Of a stretch of 25,718 bases of DNA, positions 7,376-12,810 are shown piece after piece. Location of the stretch: the IMG/VR virus record IMGVR_UViG_3300009703_000092, positions 1 through 25,718 of that record; one strand, 5' to 3'. Origin of the DNA: a virus. A model generated the notes under the pieces. It saw only the letters and a program-made list of their open reading frames with translations. It was not told the origin of the DNA and made no database searches. Both the position numbers and the translations under genes were made by a program. The number at the start of each line of letters is the position of its first letter. The first letter of the stretch is position 1.

Positions 7376-8328
7376 TCTTCCTCCAATATTATCTCAGGAA
7401 TGTAAAAGTAATTGACCCATTCATAAGTGCCATTACTACCGTAATCTGCGTAAAGATTAACGTATATCATATACCATCCTGTATAAGGTTCTGTAAAGTA
7501 TTCTGGACCCGAAGTCATTGTGTACTCGTCAGCTTCCCAACCTGTTACGTTGTAGAAATGGTCAGTCCACATATATCCGTTCCATACAGTTTCATTGTCT
7601 TCTACCTTGATGTGCCCAACGTCGAATGTCACCATCACAGGCAAATCTTCTTGGTCGCAATTTGTGTCTATATCTACTGTGATGTTGAGGGTATTATCTT
7701 CCCTAGAGTAGTTTCCATATTGCATACCGTTGTAAAAATAAGTTTGATTAACTGTACAATTGTATTCCTCGTACTCACAAGTCCCATCATCCTCTTCGGC
7801 TCTGTCGTTGTAGTTCTCTGCGTCTATGTCCATACACCCATAAATTGTCTCGTTAGTCTGTGTCTCATTGTTACCTGTATTGTTTTCTCCGGGGCCGCCA
7901 AGAAATTGACAACGCCCATTATCGTGAGTTGCCTCCTTGTTATAATTTTCAGCATCCGGATTAGTACATCCATAAATCACTGGTGGAGGAAAAGCACAAC
8001 TTCCATTATCAAAGGTTGCTTTTGGATTGAAATTAACTGCTCCAGCATCCATACAACCACCGACAGGTCCTATATCTTCTTCTCCCCATAAATCTTCTAA
8101 CATACTTAAATCCGCGGTACCACTACCAAACATTGCTAAGATAATGACAGTTAGAATAGACCCGATTTTTTGGCCTAACTTTGTCTCTCCAATTTTATCT
8201 GCGGTTTTACCTATTTGTTCGAAGACTCCTTCTTCTTCTTCGTCTGGTTTTTTACTTCCACCAATGCCTAATAACTCGCGTTCCTCGTCCGATATTACAT
8301 TGATAGCACCATAGTCATCGTGGGCCAT
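7372..8328 (-). CDS. Membrane-anchored virion surface protein with GCxDxxAxNYN repeats
   Basis: A 318-residue protein. Residues 1-55 are cytosolic-like and charged, 57-69 is a membrane helix, and the rest would be outside. Three Cys-capped repeats occupy 91-111, 120-140 and 164-184, each matching GCxxxxAxNYNxxAxxDDGxC with small changes. Sequons for N-glycosylation crowd positions 149-220 (for example N149, N154, N159). A C-terminal beta-rich domain is rich in Tyr and Trp. I associate such repeats with cell-surface proteins of Marine Group II archaea and some marine bacteria. Likely roles are receptor binding or surface display; it could also be a host-derived gene. A TATA box fits a leaderless mRNA. 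Confidence 0.65.
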   Translation of the reverse strand: MAHDDYGAINVISDEERELLGIGGSKKPDEEEEGVFEQIGKTADKIGETKLGQKIGSILTVIILAMFGSGTADLSMLEDLWGEEDIGPVGGCMDAGAVNFNPKATFDNGSCAFPPPVIYGCTNPDAENYNKEATHDNGRCQFLGGPGENNTGNNETQTNETIYGCMDIDAENYNDRAEEDDGTCEYEEYNCTVNQTYFYNGMQYGNYSREDNTLNITVDIDTNCDQEDLPVMVTFDVGHIKVEDNETVWNGYMWTDHFYNVTGWEADEYTMTSGPEYFTEPYTGWYMIYVNLYADYGSNGTYEWVNYFYIPEIILEEE

Positions 8329-8350
8329 AAGAATAATTTAGCGATTTTAT

Positions 8351-8359
8351 TATATAAAA
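8351..8359 (-). promoter_or_regulatory. TATA box of leaderless minus-strand promoter
   Basis: On the minus strand TTTTATATA is centred about 27 bases before ATG 8328, the standard TATA-to-start distance in archaea, so transcription should begin at or next to the start codon. It would launch the glycoprotein and following structural-block genes. Confidence 0.7.
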
Positions 8360-8462
8360 GCTATGTTGAAAATACGGTATGTTTATTTCACATCAAAGGC
8401 TAAAGTATATTTCTAAGCTAAGATATATCTATGTATAGTATATACTAAGTAAGGGGTGGTGG

Positions 8463-8471
8463 TTTTATATA
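8463..8471 (+). promoter_or_regulatory. TATA box of leaderless plus-strand promoter
   Basis: TTTTATATA is centred 26 bases before ATG 8493. With the minus-strand box it makes a divergent promoter pair in 8330-8492. Upstream lies TATACTAAGTAAGG (8440-8453), related to the TACTWAGC repeats near 12.0 kb, and a purine-rich AAGGGGTGGTGG; these may be regulator sites. Confidence 0.7.
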
Positions 8472-8492
8472 CTGTGTGGGTATGTTAAAAAA

Positions 8493-9425
8493 ATGAAAGG
8501 AATACAAGACTCGCCTGATACAACGTACACTGTGACTGTTGATGACAGTGGCGCAACCATTAGGCCTGACGATTGGGAACCAAGCGAACATCGTTTGTCT
8601 CCCTCAAAAATAAATTTGTTTTTGCAATGTCCTCGGGCATTCTATTACAAATACATAGAAAAGTTACCGGATAAGTTGACACTCCATCTTTTCCGCGGCA
8701 CCATAGTTCACGATATTTTAGAAAATATATTTGAACAGAAATTTAAAAGTCCTACTCTTTGGCGCGATGGTGAACCTCAAGAATGGGCATTACTTCAATT
8801 TAGAAAGAGGTGGGCAGAACGCAAACAAAAAATGCCTTGGTTATTCGATGACCCTAACATAGATGCAGACGTTATGGAAAGGGAAACTATTCAACTGTTA
8901 GTAAACTTTTGCGCAAAGATAGAAAAGAAGTTAGAGGAATTAGTTGATTGGGGCGTTGCGAAATCTCCTTGGATGGCCCTTAACCAACTTAAACCGAAAT
9001 TTGCGGAACAAAGAGTTCACAATAAAGAACACAAAATAATGGGCATTATAGATAGTGTTGTCCAAGACTTTGAAAAAAATATATCAATCGTTGATTATAA
9101 AACTAGTAAACGATATGGCCACTGGTTGCCTGACGATTATTACCGGCAATTGATTATTTACGCGTTTTTGTATTATAATGATACTGGCACAATGCCACAC
9201 TTTGCGGGTATAGACTGGTTACGGTATGACGAATCGTATTTTGTTAGAATCACTCCTGCAGAAGTAGAGGAAGCACAAAATCTAATCAGGGGAGTTCACG
9301 ACTCTTTAAAAGAAAAGGGACTTGATAAAGATAATTATGAATTGAAACCAAACAATTTATGTGAGTGGTGTGCGTTCTATCAAAAGCCTTGTGAACCTGA
9401 AATTAAAAAGAAACGTAGAAAGTAA
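8493..9425 (+). CDS. Cas4/RecB-family PD-(D/E)XK exonuclease with Fe-S cluster
   Basis: A 310-residue nuclease. N-terminal LSPSKINLFLQCPRAFYYKY carries the first Cys (C46); GTIVHDILE supplies H73; the active site is D187 in GIIDSV, D201 and K203 in VDYKTSK; and YYRQLIIYAFLY holds the following Gln motif. C290, C293 and C300 near the end with C46 fit the four Cys of a [4Fe-4S] cluster, as in Cas4 and AddB. The likely role is 5'-end resection in viral recombination or replication. No CRISPR array or other cas gene is nearby, so it is a solitary viral nuclease. It is the first gene on the plus strand. Confidence 0.88.
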   Translation: MKGIQDSPDTTYTVTVDDSGATIRPDDWEPSEHRLSPSKINLFLQCPRAFYYKYIEKLPDKLTLHLFRGTIVHDILENIFEQKFKSPTLWRDGEPQEWALLQFRKRWAERKQKMPWLFDDPNIDADVMERETIQLLVNFCAKIEKKLEELVDWGVAKSPWMALNQLKPKFAEQRVHNKEHKIMGIIDSVVQDFEKNISIVDYKTSKRYGHWLPDDYYRQLIIYAFLYYNDTGTMPHFAGIDWLRYDESYFVRITPAEVEEAQNLIRGVHDSLKEKGLDKDNYELKPNNLCEWCAFYQKPCEPEIKKKRRK

Positions 9426-9426
9426 T

Positions 9427-9516
9427 CTTTAAATACAAAGACGGAGTATTCAATTACTGAGGGCCGCGCGTTGGTCGAAAAAGATTTATACGAACCTAAC
9501 CGCGACCTCAATACTC
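9427..9516 (+). promoter_or_regulatory. Promoter region with long interrupted inverted repeat
   Basis: CTTTAAATA (9427-9435) and TTTATAC (9485-9491) are TATA-like. The second lies about 41 bases before ATG 9530 and gives a leader near 18 bases with GCGAGG as ribosome site. It is flanked by an inverted repeat: GAGTATT (9444-9450) with AATACTC (9510-9516), GAGG (9459-9462) with CCTC (9506-9509), CGCG (9465-9468) with CGCG (9501-9504). It may be an operator pair, or a leader hairpin if transcription begins at the first box. Confidence 0.5.
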
Positions 9517-9529
9517 GCGAGGAAAAAAA

Positions 9530-9937
9530 ATGGCTAACGAAACAGATAACAACACTGCAGATAATATGACATTAGATGTCGTTACTGCAGTAGAAGAAAG
9601 TGGTTTGTTAGAGGAACCTATGGTGCTTGCACTATTGGCTTGTGTCGGAGCTTTGGTTGCGTTTGTATGTTATACAAATCCTGCACTCAAAGCTGCGGTT
9701 ATGCCAATATTGAATAAGTATTTGAAAAAGTACGACACTCAAATTGAAGCACTGTTAGAGGATAATCTAACCAAAGCGCAAAAGGTCGCCTATCAAAAAC
9801 TGGATGAAACACTTCAGGCACAAGTAAAAGATGAACTTCTTAAGAATGTAATTCTAACTGCTTGGGATGAAAAGGACGACGAACTAAAAACCTTAGTTAA
9901 GGGAAAAGTTAAGACTGCTCTCAATAACACTAAGTAA
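9530..9937 (+). CDS. Single-pass membrane protein with sequon-rich N-terminus
   Basis: A 135-residue protein. Residues 2-15 hold three N-glycosylation sequons (NET, NNT, NMT), a hydrophobic helix spans about 31-48, and the rest is a charged amphipathic helical region (Lys/Glu/Asp-rich, residues 60-135). The topology would be N-terminus out and helical tail in the cytosol or virion. It has its own strong promoter and an obvious terminator, so it is a single-gene unit, probably highly expressed. Family unrecognised; a membrane or virion protein is plausible. Confidence 0.7.
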   Translation: MANETDNNTADNMTLDVVTAVEESGLLEEPMVLALLACVGALVAFVCYTNPALKAAVMPILNKYLKKYDTQIEALLEDNLTKAQKVAYQKLDETLQAQVKDELLKNVILTAWDEKDDELKTLVKGKVKTALNNTK

Positions 9938-9945
9938 ACAATCCG

Positions 9946-9981
9946 TGGGGCAGGATTCAAAATTTAGCCCCAATTTTTTTT
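9946..9981 (+). terminator. Hairpin plus T-run terminator
   Basis: TGGGGC (9946-9951) pairs with GCCCCA (9967-9972) around a 15-base loop and is followed by AA and eight T. It lies just after the stop of the membrane protein gene and would end its transcript; the U-run alone would be enough for archaeal polymerase. Confidence 0.72.
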
Positions 9982-9985
9982 GCAA

Positions 9986-10066
9986 TTACTTACATCTCGT
10001 ACAATATGAGGTTCCATCGTAATGTACAAAAATAGCGCGGGACCTACACTTTGGGCATTGGTTCAT
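9986..10066 (-). CDS. Antisense zinc-ribbon micropeptide
   Basis: A 26-residue frame on the minus strand, with CPKCRSRA then YCTRCK: two CxxC pairs 15 residues apart, a classic small zinc ribbon. It is the only candidate gene on this strand to the right of 8.4 kb. No clear TATA box or ribosome site is seen, so it may be a relic or chance, but paired CxxC in 26 codons is rarely random. Confidence 0.4.
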   Translation of the reverse strand: MNQCPKCRSRAIFVHYDGTSYCTRCK

Positions 10067-10246
10067 ACTATATATTTGTAAAGGGTACTATTTCAAAATT
10101 TACCTCGATTTGTTTAAAGGGGTGGGGGAACTAATTGTGTATCTTAAAGAGAAGTTTAGACGGGGGGTAGAGTATGCTATATAAGGGATTTAGATGTTTT
10201 TAGGGTGTTAAAGAGGGTATTGTATATAGTAGAGCACTATGCAAAG
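10067..10246. other. Non-coding stretch with minor TATA-like boxes
   Basis: No convincing reading frame on either strand. It has G-rich runs (GGGGTGGGGG near 10120 and ACGGGGGGTAG near 10160) and TATA-like CTATATAAG at 10178-10185 and TGTATATAG near 10221. These could be weak promoters for the downstream RNA region. Confidence 0.4.
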
Positions 10247-10256
10247 TTATATATAT
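10247..10256 (+). promoter_or_regulatory. TATA box for the long leader / RNA region
   Basis: TTATATATAT, with a start site expected near 10277. Everything from there to ATG 10613 is non-coding but full of self-complementary pieces, so this box probably drives a structured leader or a separate RNA. Confidence 0.5.
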
Positions 10257-10277
10257 TTGCTAGGGTATCGTAAGTTG

Positions 10278-10612
10278 CTACAATGCAAACTACGTAAGTA
10301 GACTACCACTTATAGGTAGGTCGCCAGAAAGTCCCAAAACAGTAAGACATACAGTTAAGACAAGTCACTGCTGGTATTGTAAAATCCACAAGGTGCAAGG
10401 GGCGGGGAAATTGAAACCTGACTAAAATAGTCCAATGAAATTAATACTGCTTTTCGATACTTCGTTATATTAGCGGAGGCAAAAACAACTCAGAGTAAAG
10501 AGGGTAAACAGACCTGCTGGAGGAACCTCCCTATCACGATTAAGTCAAGGGTAGCAGTTGAGTCTGCTGACTTGATTTAATACCCTGTATAGAAACCATA
10601 CACAACATAAAG
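10278..10612 (+). ncRNA. Structured leader or non-coding RNA before the 10613 gene
   Basis: About 335 bases without a gene. Local hairpins include GACT/AGTC around 10420-10434. The clearest fold is 10501-10586: AGGGTA (10501-10506) pairs with TACCCT (10581-10586); GGAGG/CCTCC (10519-10530) forms a tight hairpin; ATTAAGTCA (10539-10547) pairs with TGACTTGAT (10568-10576), capped by GCAG/CTGC (10554-10557/10564-10567). A second AGGGTA at 10548-10553 competes for the same TACCCT. TGTAT/ATACA (10586-10602) forms a last small hairpin. No known RNA family recognised. Confidence 0.5.
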
Positions 10613-10990
10613 ATGAGTAAACAACCTCTATCTTATGCTCGTATGTCCTATGAGGCATTTGACGCTGTCCTACGAAAGGCTGGATTTATGGGTCGTCCTC
10701 ACGGTAGCAGAGTAGCTATGGGAACTGCAATCAGCAAACTATCAAAAGATAGTGAGCACGATGCATTCTACAAAGCACTCGGCGCTGTGATGAGACAAGA
10801 ACTTAAATCTGGATTATCAGTTGGAGAGAAGGCTGGTGTTGCACTAACCAAAGCAGATAATACCGAGAAGAAAGCATTCGTTGAGTCTGTCCCTGAGACA
10901 GAATTAAAGGAGCTTGCTTTTATGGCATTAGAATCGCTTGGTATCAAACTACCTGAGTCAACCTCTAAGGGCAAGAGCGGTAAGAAATAA
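10613..10990 (+). CDS. Small helical protein of unknown function
   Basis: A 125-residue, mostly helical soluble protein with a GRPHGSRVAMGTAISKLSK segment near 27-45 and a basic Ser/Lys/Gly-rich tail. I do not recognise its family. No Shine-Dalgarno is seen; instead the gene follows a long folded leader, suggesting RNA-level control. Codon use resembles its neighbours. Confidence 0.68.
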   Translation: MSKQPLSYARMSYEAFDAVLRKAGFMGRPHGSRVAMGTAISKLSKDSEHDAFYKALGAVMRQELKSGLSVGEKAGVALTKADNTEKKAFVESVPETELKELAFMALESLGIKLPESTSKGKSGKK

Positions 10991-11180
10991 CCCGCCAAAA
11001 GCCCCCATACAGGAATCAAGCCTTACACAAAAGGCGCTGTCTAACTTGGAGTTGAAACAGCTGAGGAGTCTGGCTACAGGGCCACACACTGACTGCTAAA
11101 GTAAACAAGCTAGTAGACGATTAGCGATACGGGCACTGCGCTTCAAGAATTAGTGCCCCACAATTATTAAGGAAAAAAAA
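10991..11180 (+). other. Non-coding spacer with two hairpins
   Basis: One hairpin has AGTCTGGC (11067-11074) pairing in two steps with GCCA (11081-11084) and GACT (11091-11094). A second, GGGCACT (11131-11137) with AGTGCCC (11152-11158), has a 14-base loop and ends about 22 bases before ATG 11181, whose ribosome site is AAGGA. Processing site, leader structure or weak terminator are all possible. Confidence 0.5.
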
Positions 11181-11462
11181 ATGAGCGAAGAAGAAAAGAA
11201 ATTAGTTGCAGTTGCTAAAGGTGAATTTGTGACCATTCTCGGCGGTCGCTGGAATAGTGAGTCCGGTGGATGGCAAACTGATTCAGTTAGCAATTACATA
11301 AAAGAAGATAGCAAGATTTTCCAATGCAGAATTTTCGGAAGAAAAGTGCTTGAGGAAGATGTCTATGAGCAGATGAATCATCTGTTTGAAAACACTAAAG
11401 TTGCATCCCATTCTGAGCAATTCAGGAAACTGAATAAGCTAATGGAACCCAGCTGGAAGTAA
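11181..11462 (+). CDS. Small protein of unknown function
   Basis: A 93-residue soluble protein. Its N-terminal half looks beta-rich with Gly/Trp (ILGGRWNSESGGWQTDS) and its C-terminal half helical. AAGGA precedes the ATG by nine bases. It stands alone between two long non-coding regions. No family recognised; both TATA boxes nearby are weak, so it may share the 10613 transcript. Confidence 0.65.
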   Translation: MSEEEKKLVAVAKGEFVTILGGRWNSESGGWQTDSVSNYIKEDSKIFQCRIFGRKVLEEDVYEQMNHLFENTKVASHSEQFRKLNKLMEPSWK

Positions 11463-11593
11463 AGTTAAGCTGCTAAATCGGAAGCGTCGATAAGCAAAAA
11501 AATAGACCTGAGCAAGTCTGAGGGTTTCGTTCGTTTGTCCCTCTGGAAAACTGCTCTCTGAGATTTCTATAAATTTTAAAGAAAAAGAGCTAC

Positions 11594-11635
11594 GGTGCGC
11601 CTCTCTGCGCTCGGGGGGCACCCTTGACTTTTTTT
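11594..11635 (+). terminator. Terminator-like hairpin and T-run
   Basis: GGTGC (11594-11598) pairs with GCACC (11618-11622), extended by CC/GG across a bulged G, and is followed closely by TTGAC and seven T. It would stop transcripts from the 11181 gene. Confidence 0.5.
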
Positions 11636-11637
11636 AA

Positions 11638-11775
11638 ATGCTGCAGCAGACTGCTCGAGCTAGGTGAGAATGCTTGAGCATATAGTGCTGTAGCGGTCTG
11701 CCGAGGTGAGAAACTTACGCTGTAGCACATAGCGCTGCAGCGGTCTGCCCTCGTGAGAAACAATCGCTTGACCAT
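11638..11775 (+). repeat. Three tandem hairpin repeats with a GTGAGAA loop, 47-base period
   Basis: Copies begin at 11638, 11685 and 11732. Copy 1: ATGCTGCAGCA pairs with TGCTTGAGCAT (11671-11681). Copy 2: GTGCTGTAGCG pairs over 11 positions with CGCTGTAGCAC (11718-11728), including two G-U pairs. Copy 3: AGCG pairs with CGCT (11765-11768). Loops share GTGAGAA; copies 2 and 3 also share GCGGTCTGCC. Wobble and paired changes between copies point to folding as RNA. Function unknown. Confidence 0.65.
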
Positions 11776-11950
11776 TTGGGGGATAGCGTTATGCAATCAA
11801 TGCTCTTTTAACAATAATGAACCTAAACTGTGGTTCTAGTTTGCTGAACTGGTTTGGTTTGTGTGTGTGCGAAGAAAGAAGCACACGAAAGGCAATATCT
11901 TCAGTATATTAGTAATAGCTAAGTTTAAGTATCCGCATAGATATAGCATA

Positions 11951-12044
11951 TACTAAGCAATAGTAATTACTTAGCACTTAAGTAATGTTAATAAGCACTT
12001 ACTAAGCGAAGCTATAATATAGTTTAGAATATACTTTACTTAGC
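11951..12044 (+). repeat. Four TACTWAGC direct repeats
   Basis: TACTAAGC at 11951-11958 and 12000-12007, TACTTAGC at 11968-11975 and 12037-12044, all in one direction. An inverted ACTTAGCT-type copy sits at 11918-11925, and ATTACTT/AAGTAAT (11966-11972/11980-11986) forms an inverted repeat. A related TACTAAGT lies at 8442-8449 in the divergent promoter. Operator sites of one viral regulator or origin iterons are both possible. Confidence 0.55.
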
Positions 12045-12089
12045 ATATCTAGCAGGATGGTTTCGCTACAGTGCCGCGATTTTTGCTTC

Positions 12090-12132
12090 CAGCTACCATA
12101 GACTTATATATGTAGAGCGGTTGTAAAGTTGC
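12090..12132 (+). promoter_or_regulatory. Duplicated promoter, copy A
   Basis: CAGCTACCATA, three variable bases, TTATATA (12104-12110), three bases, then AGAGCGGTTGTAAA. The same elements in the same order recur in copy B. The start site should lie near 12133, so the AGAGCGGTTGTAAA box sits between TATA and start, where an archaeal repressor would block polymerase. The leader then forms GCAATTG/CAATTGC (12131-12137/12152-12158) and GGAG before the ATG. Confidence 0.62.
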
Positions 12133-12170
12133 AATTGTGCTTACGAAGTATCAATTGCTGGAGTTAAAAA

Positions 12171-12539
12171 ATGGAGCAACAAGTCACAATGGAGCAAATC
12201 CACAAATTACTAGCTTGGCACCGTTCGCTAGATGGCAGAACGCCCTTGCTAGGTCTTGATGACAACGACCAGCCTTTACGTCAAGGGCTGGAAGAGATGG
12301 CTACGTTTTGGTTTGACGACAGCGAGATGACACATCCTGCAGCTATCGGTGCCTTTGTCCGACAGCTATTAGATGCGCTACGTCTTATTGATTCAAACAA
12401 CCAAAAAGCTATCTTAAGAAGAATCCGCTCAGAGGGTGGATATACTAGCACCAACACAGGTGGAGTCAGCGGTAAAGCCCGCTATGATGCAGATAAATCA
12501 CGAGTTGATGGAATGCTGTATAAAAGAGGTCGTCGCTAA
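12171..12539 (+). CDS. Helical protein of unknown function
   Basis: A 122-residue soluble protein, helical, with a basic C-terminal tail (KSRVDGMLYKRGRR). GGAG lies nine bases before ATG. It is the first gene after promoter copy A. I do not recognise the family; a regulator role would fit the neighbouring repeats but nothing in the sequence shows it. Confidence 0.68.
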   Translation: MEQQVTMEQIHKLLAWHRSLDGRTPLLGLDDNDQPLRQGLEEMATFWFDDSEMTHPAAIGAFVRQLLDALRLIDSNNQKAILRRIRSEGGYTSTNTGGVSGKARYDADKSRVDGMLYKRGRR

Positions 12540-12607
12540 TGACTTGGTATAATTTCAAGCAGTGGTGCAGACATATGCTAGGATTAGGATTTAATTACAA
12601 ATATTAA
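12539..12607 (+). CDS. Possible 22-residue micropeptide
   Basis: Starts at ATG 12539 sharing a base with the stop before it (TAATG) and ends in a second TAATG. Residues are aromatic and basic (MTWYNFKQWCRHMLG). The overlaps suggest coupled translation, but so short a frame could be chance. Confidence 0.3.
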   Translation: MTWYNFKQWCRHMLGLGFNYKY

Positions 12608-12810
12608 TGAACACAGCGGAAAGGAATTCAGCAGCAAAATATAGGTTCGTTCAAGCCTCAACTCCGGTTGCTGGGTTCCCCGCAAATGCTGTAGCAGTGA
12701 GAGAAATGCTCGCAGCTACCATAAGTTTATATACTCAGAGCGGTTGTAAAAGTGCCGTTCTGCTATTGAGCAATCAAATGCTGGAATGGGAAGTGAATAG
12801 CAATGCCTGA
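12607..12810 (+). CDS. Doubtful frame overlapping promoter copy B
   Basis: A 67-codon frame that begins in TAATG and overlaps the start of the next gene. It shows no domain. Its second half spans a GTGAGAG hairpin and the duplicated promoter, whose conservation at DNA level suggests regulation, not coding. It may be translated incidentally on transcripts from copy A. Confidence 0.3.
   Translation: MNTAERNSAAKYRFVQASTPVAGFPANAVAVREMLAATISLYTQSGCKSAVLLLSNQMLEWEVNSNA
12688..12716 (+). repeat. Fourth hairpin of the GTGAGAA-loop family
   Basis: GCTGTAGCA (12688-12696) pairs with TGCTCGCAGC (12707-12716) around a GTGAGAGAAA loop. Stem core GCTGTAGC and loop match the tandem hairpins about 1 kb upstream. 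It abuts promoter copy B. Confidence 0.5.
12713..12755 (+). promoter_or_regulatory. Duplicated promoter, copy B
   Basis: CAGCTACCATA, then TTTATATA (12726-12733), then AGAGCGGTTGTAAA, as in copy A. The start should fall near 12756, giving a leader of about 47 bases to ATG 12803. It would drive the multi-zinc-ribbon and peptidase operon in step with the 12171 gene. Confidence 0.62.

Larger units (their letters stand above)
11463..12089. other. Long intergenic region with repeats and hairpins
   Basis: More than 600 bases with no supported gene. In order: a GAGGG/CCCTC hairpin (about 11520-11543), a G+C-rich terminator-like hairpin, three tandem hairpins, a GTGTGC/GCACAC hairpin (11865-11870/11881-11886), and an A+T-rich segment with TACTWAGC direct repeats. 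Frames overlapping it on the minus strand have no ribosome site or family resemblance. The mix of iteron-like repeats and A+T-rich DNA also fits a replication origin, unproven. Confidence 0.5.

Noticed and set aside
7366-8091. Plus-strand frame of 241 codons with many hydrophobic residues
   Set aside because: Antisense of the glycoprotein gene; its repeats, sequons and leaderless promoter support the minus strand.
8493-9425. CRISPR-Cas locus marked by Cas4
   Set aside because: No Cas1, Cas2, effector genes or repeat array in the window.
10278-10612. RNase P RNA or tmRNA
   Set aside because: I could not find the conserved core segments of either; pairing pattern does not fit.
11638-11775. 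Short CRISPR array with ~23-base repeats and ~24-base spacers
   Set aside because: Only three imperfect copies, and the would-be spacers pair with the repeats to form stems; spacer length is too short. Better explained as tandem hairpins.
11439-11796. Two minus-strand frames over the hairpin region
   Set aside because: No ribosome site, promoter or domain; they overlap structured repeats.
9938-12170. Diversity-generating retroelement (long non-coding region with repeats)
   Set aside because: No reverse transcriptase and no template/variable repeat pair were seen in the window.
12640-12690. tRNA-like segment (GGTTCGTTCAAGCC)
   Set aside because: No acceptor or anticodon arms fit around it.
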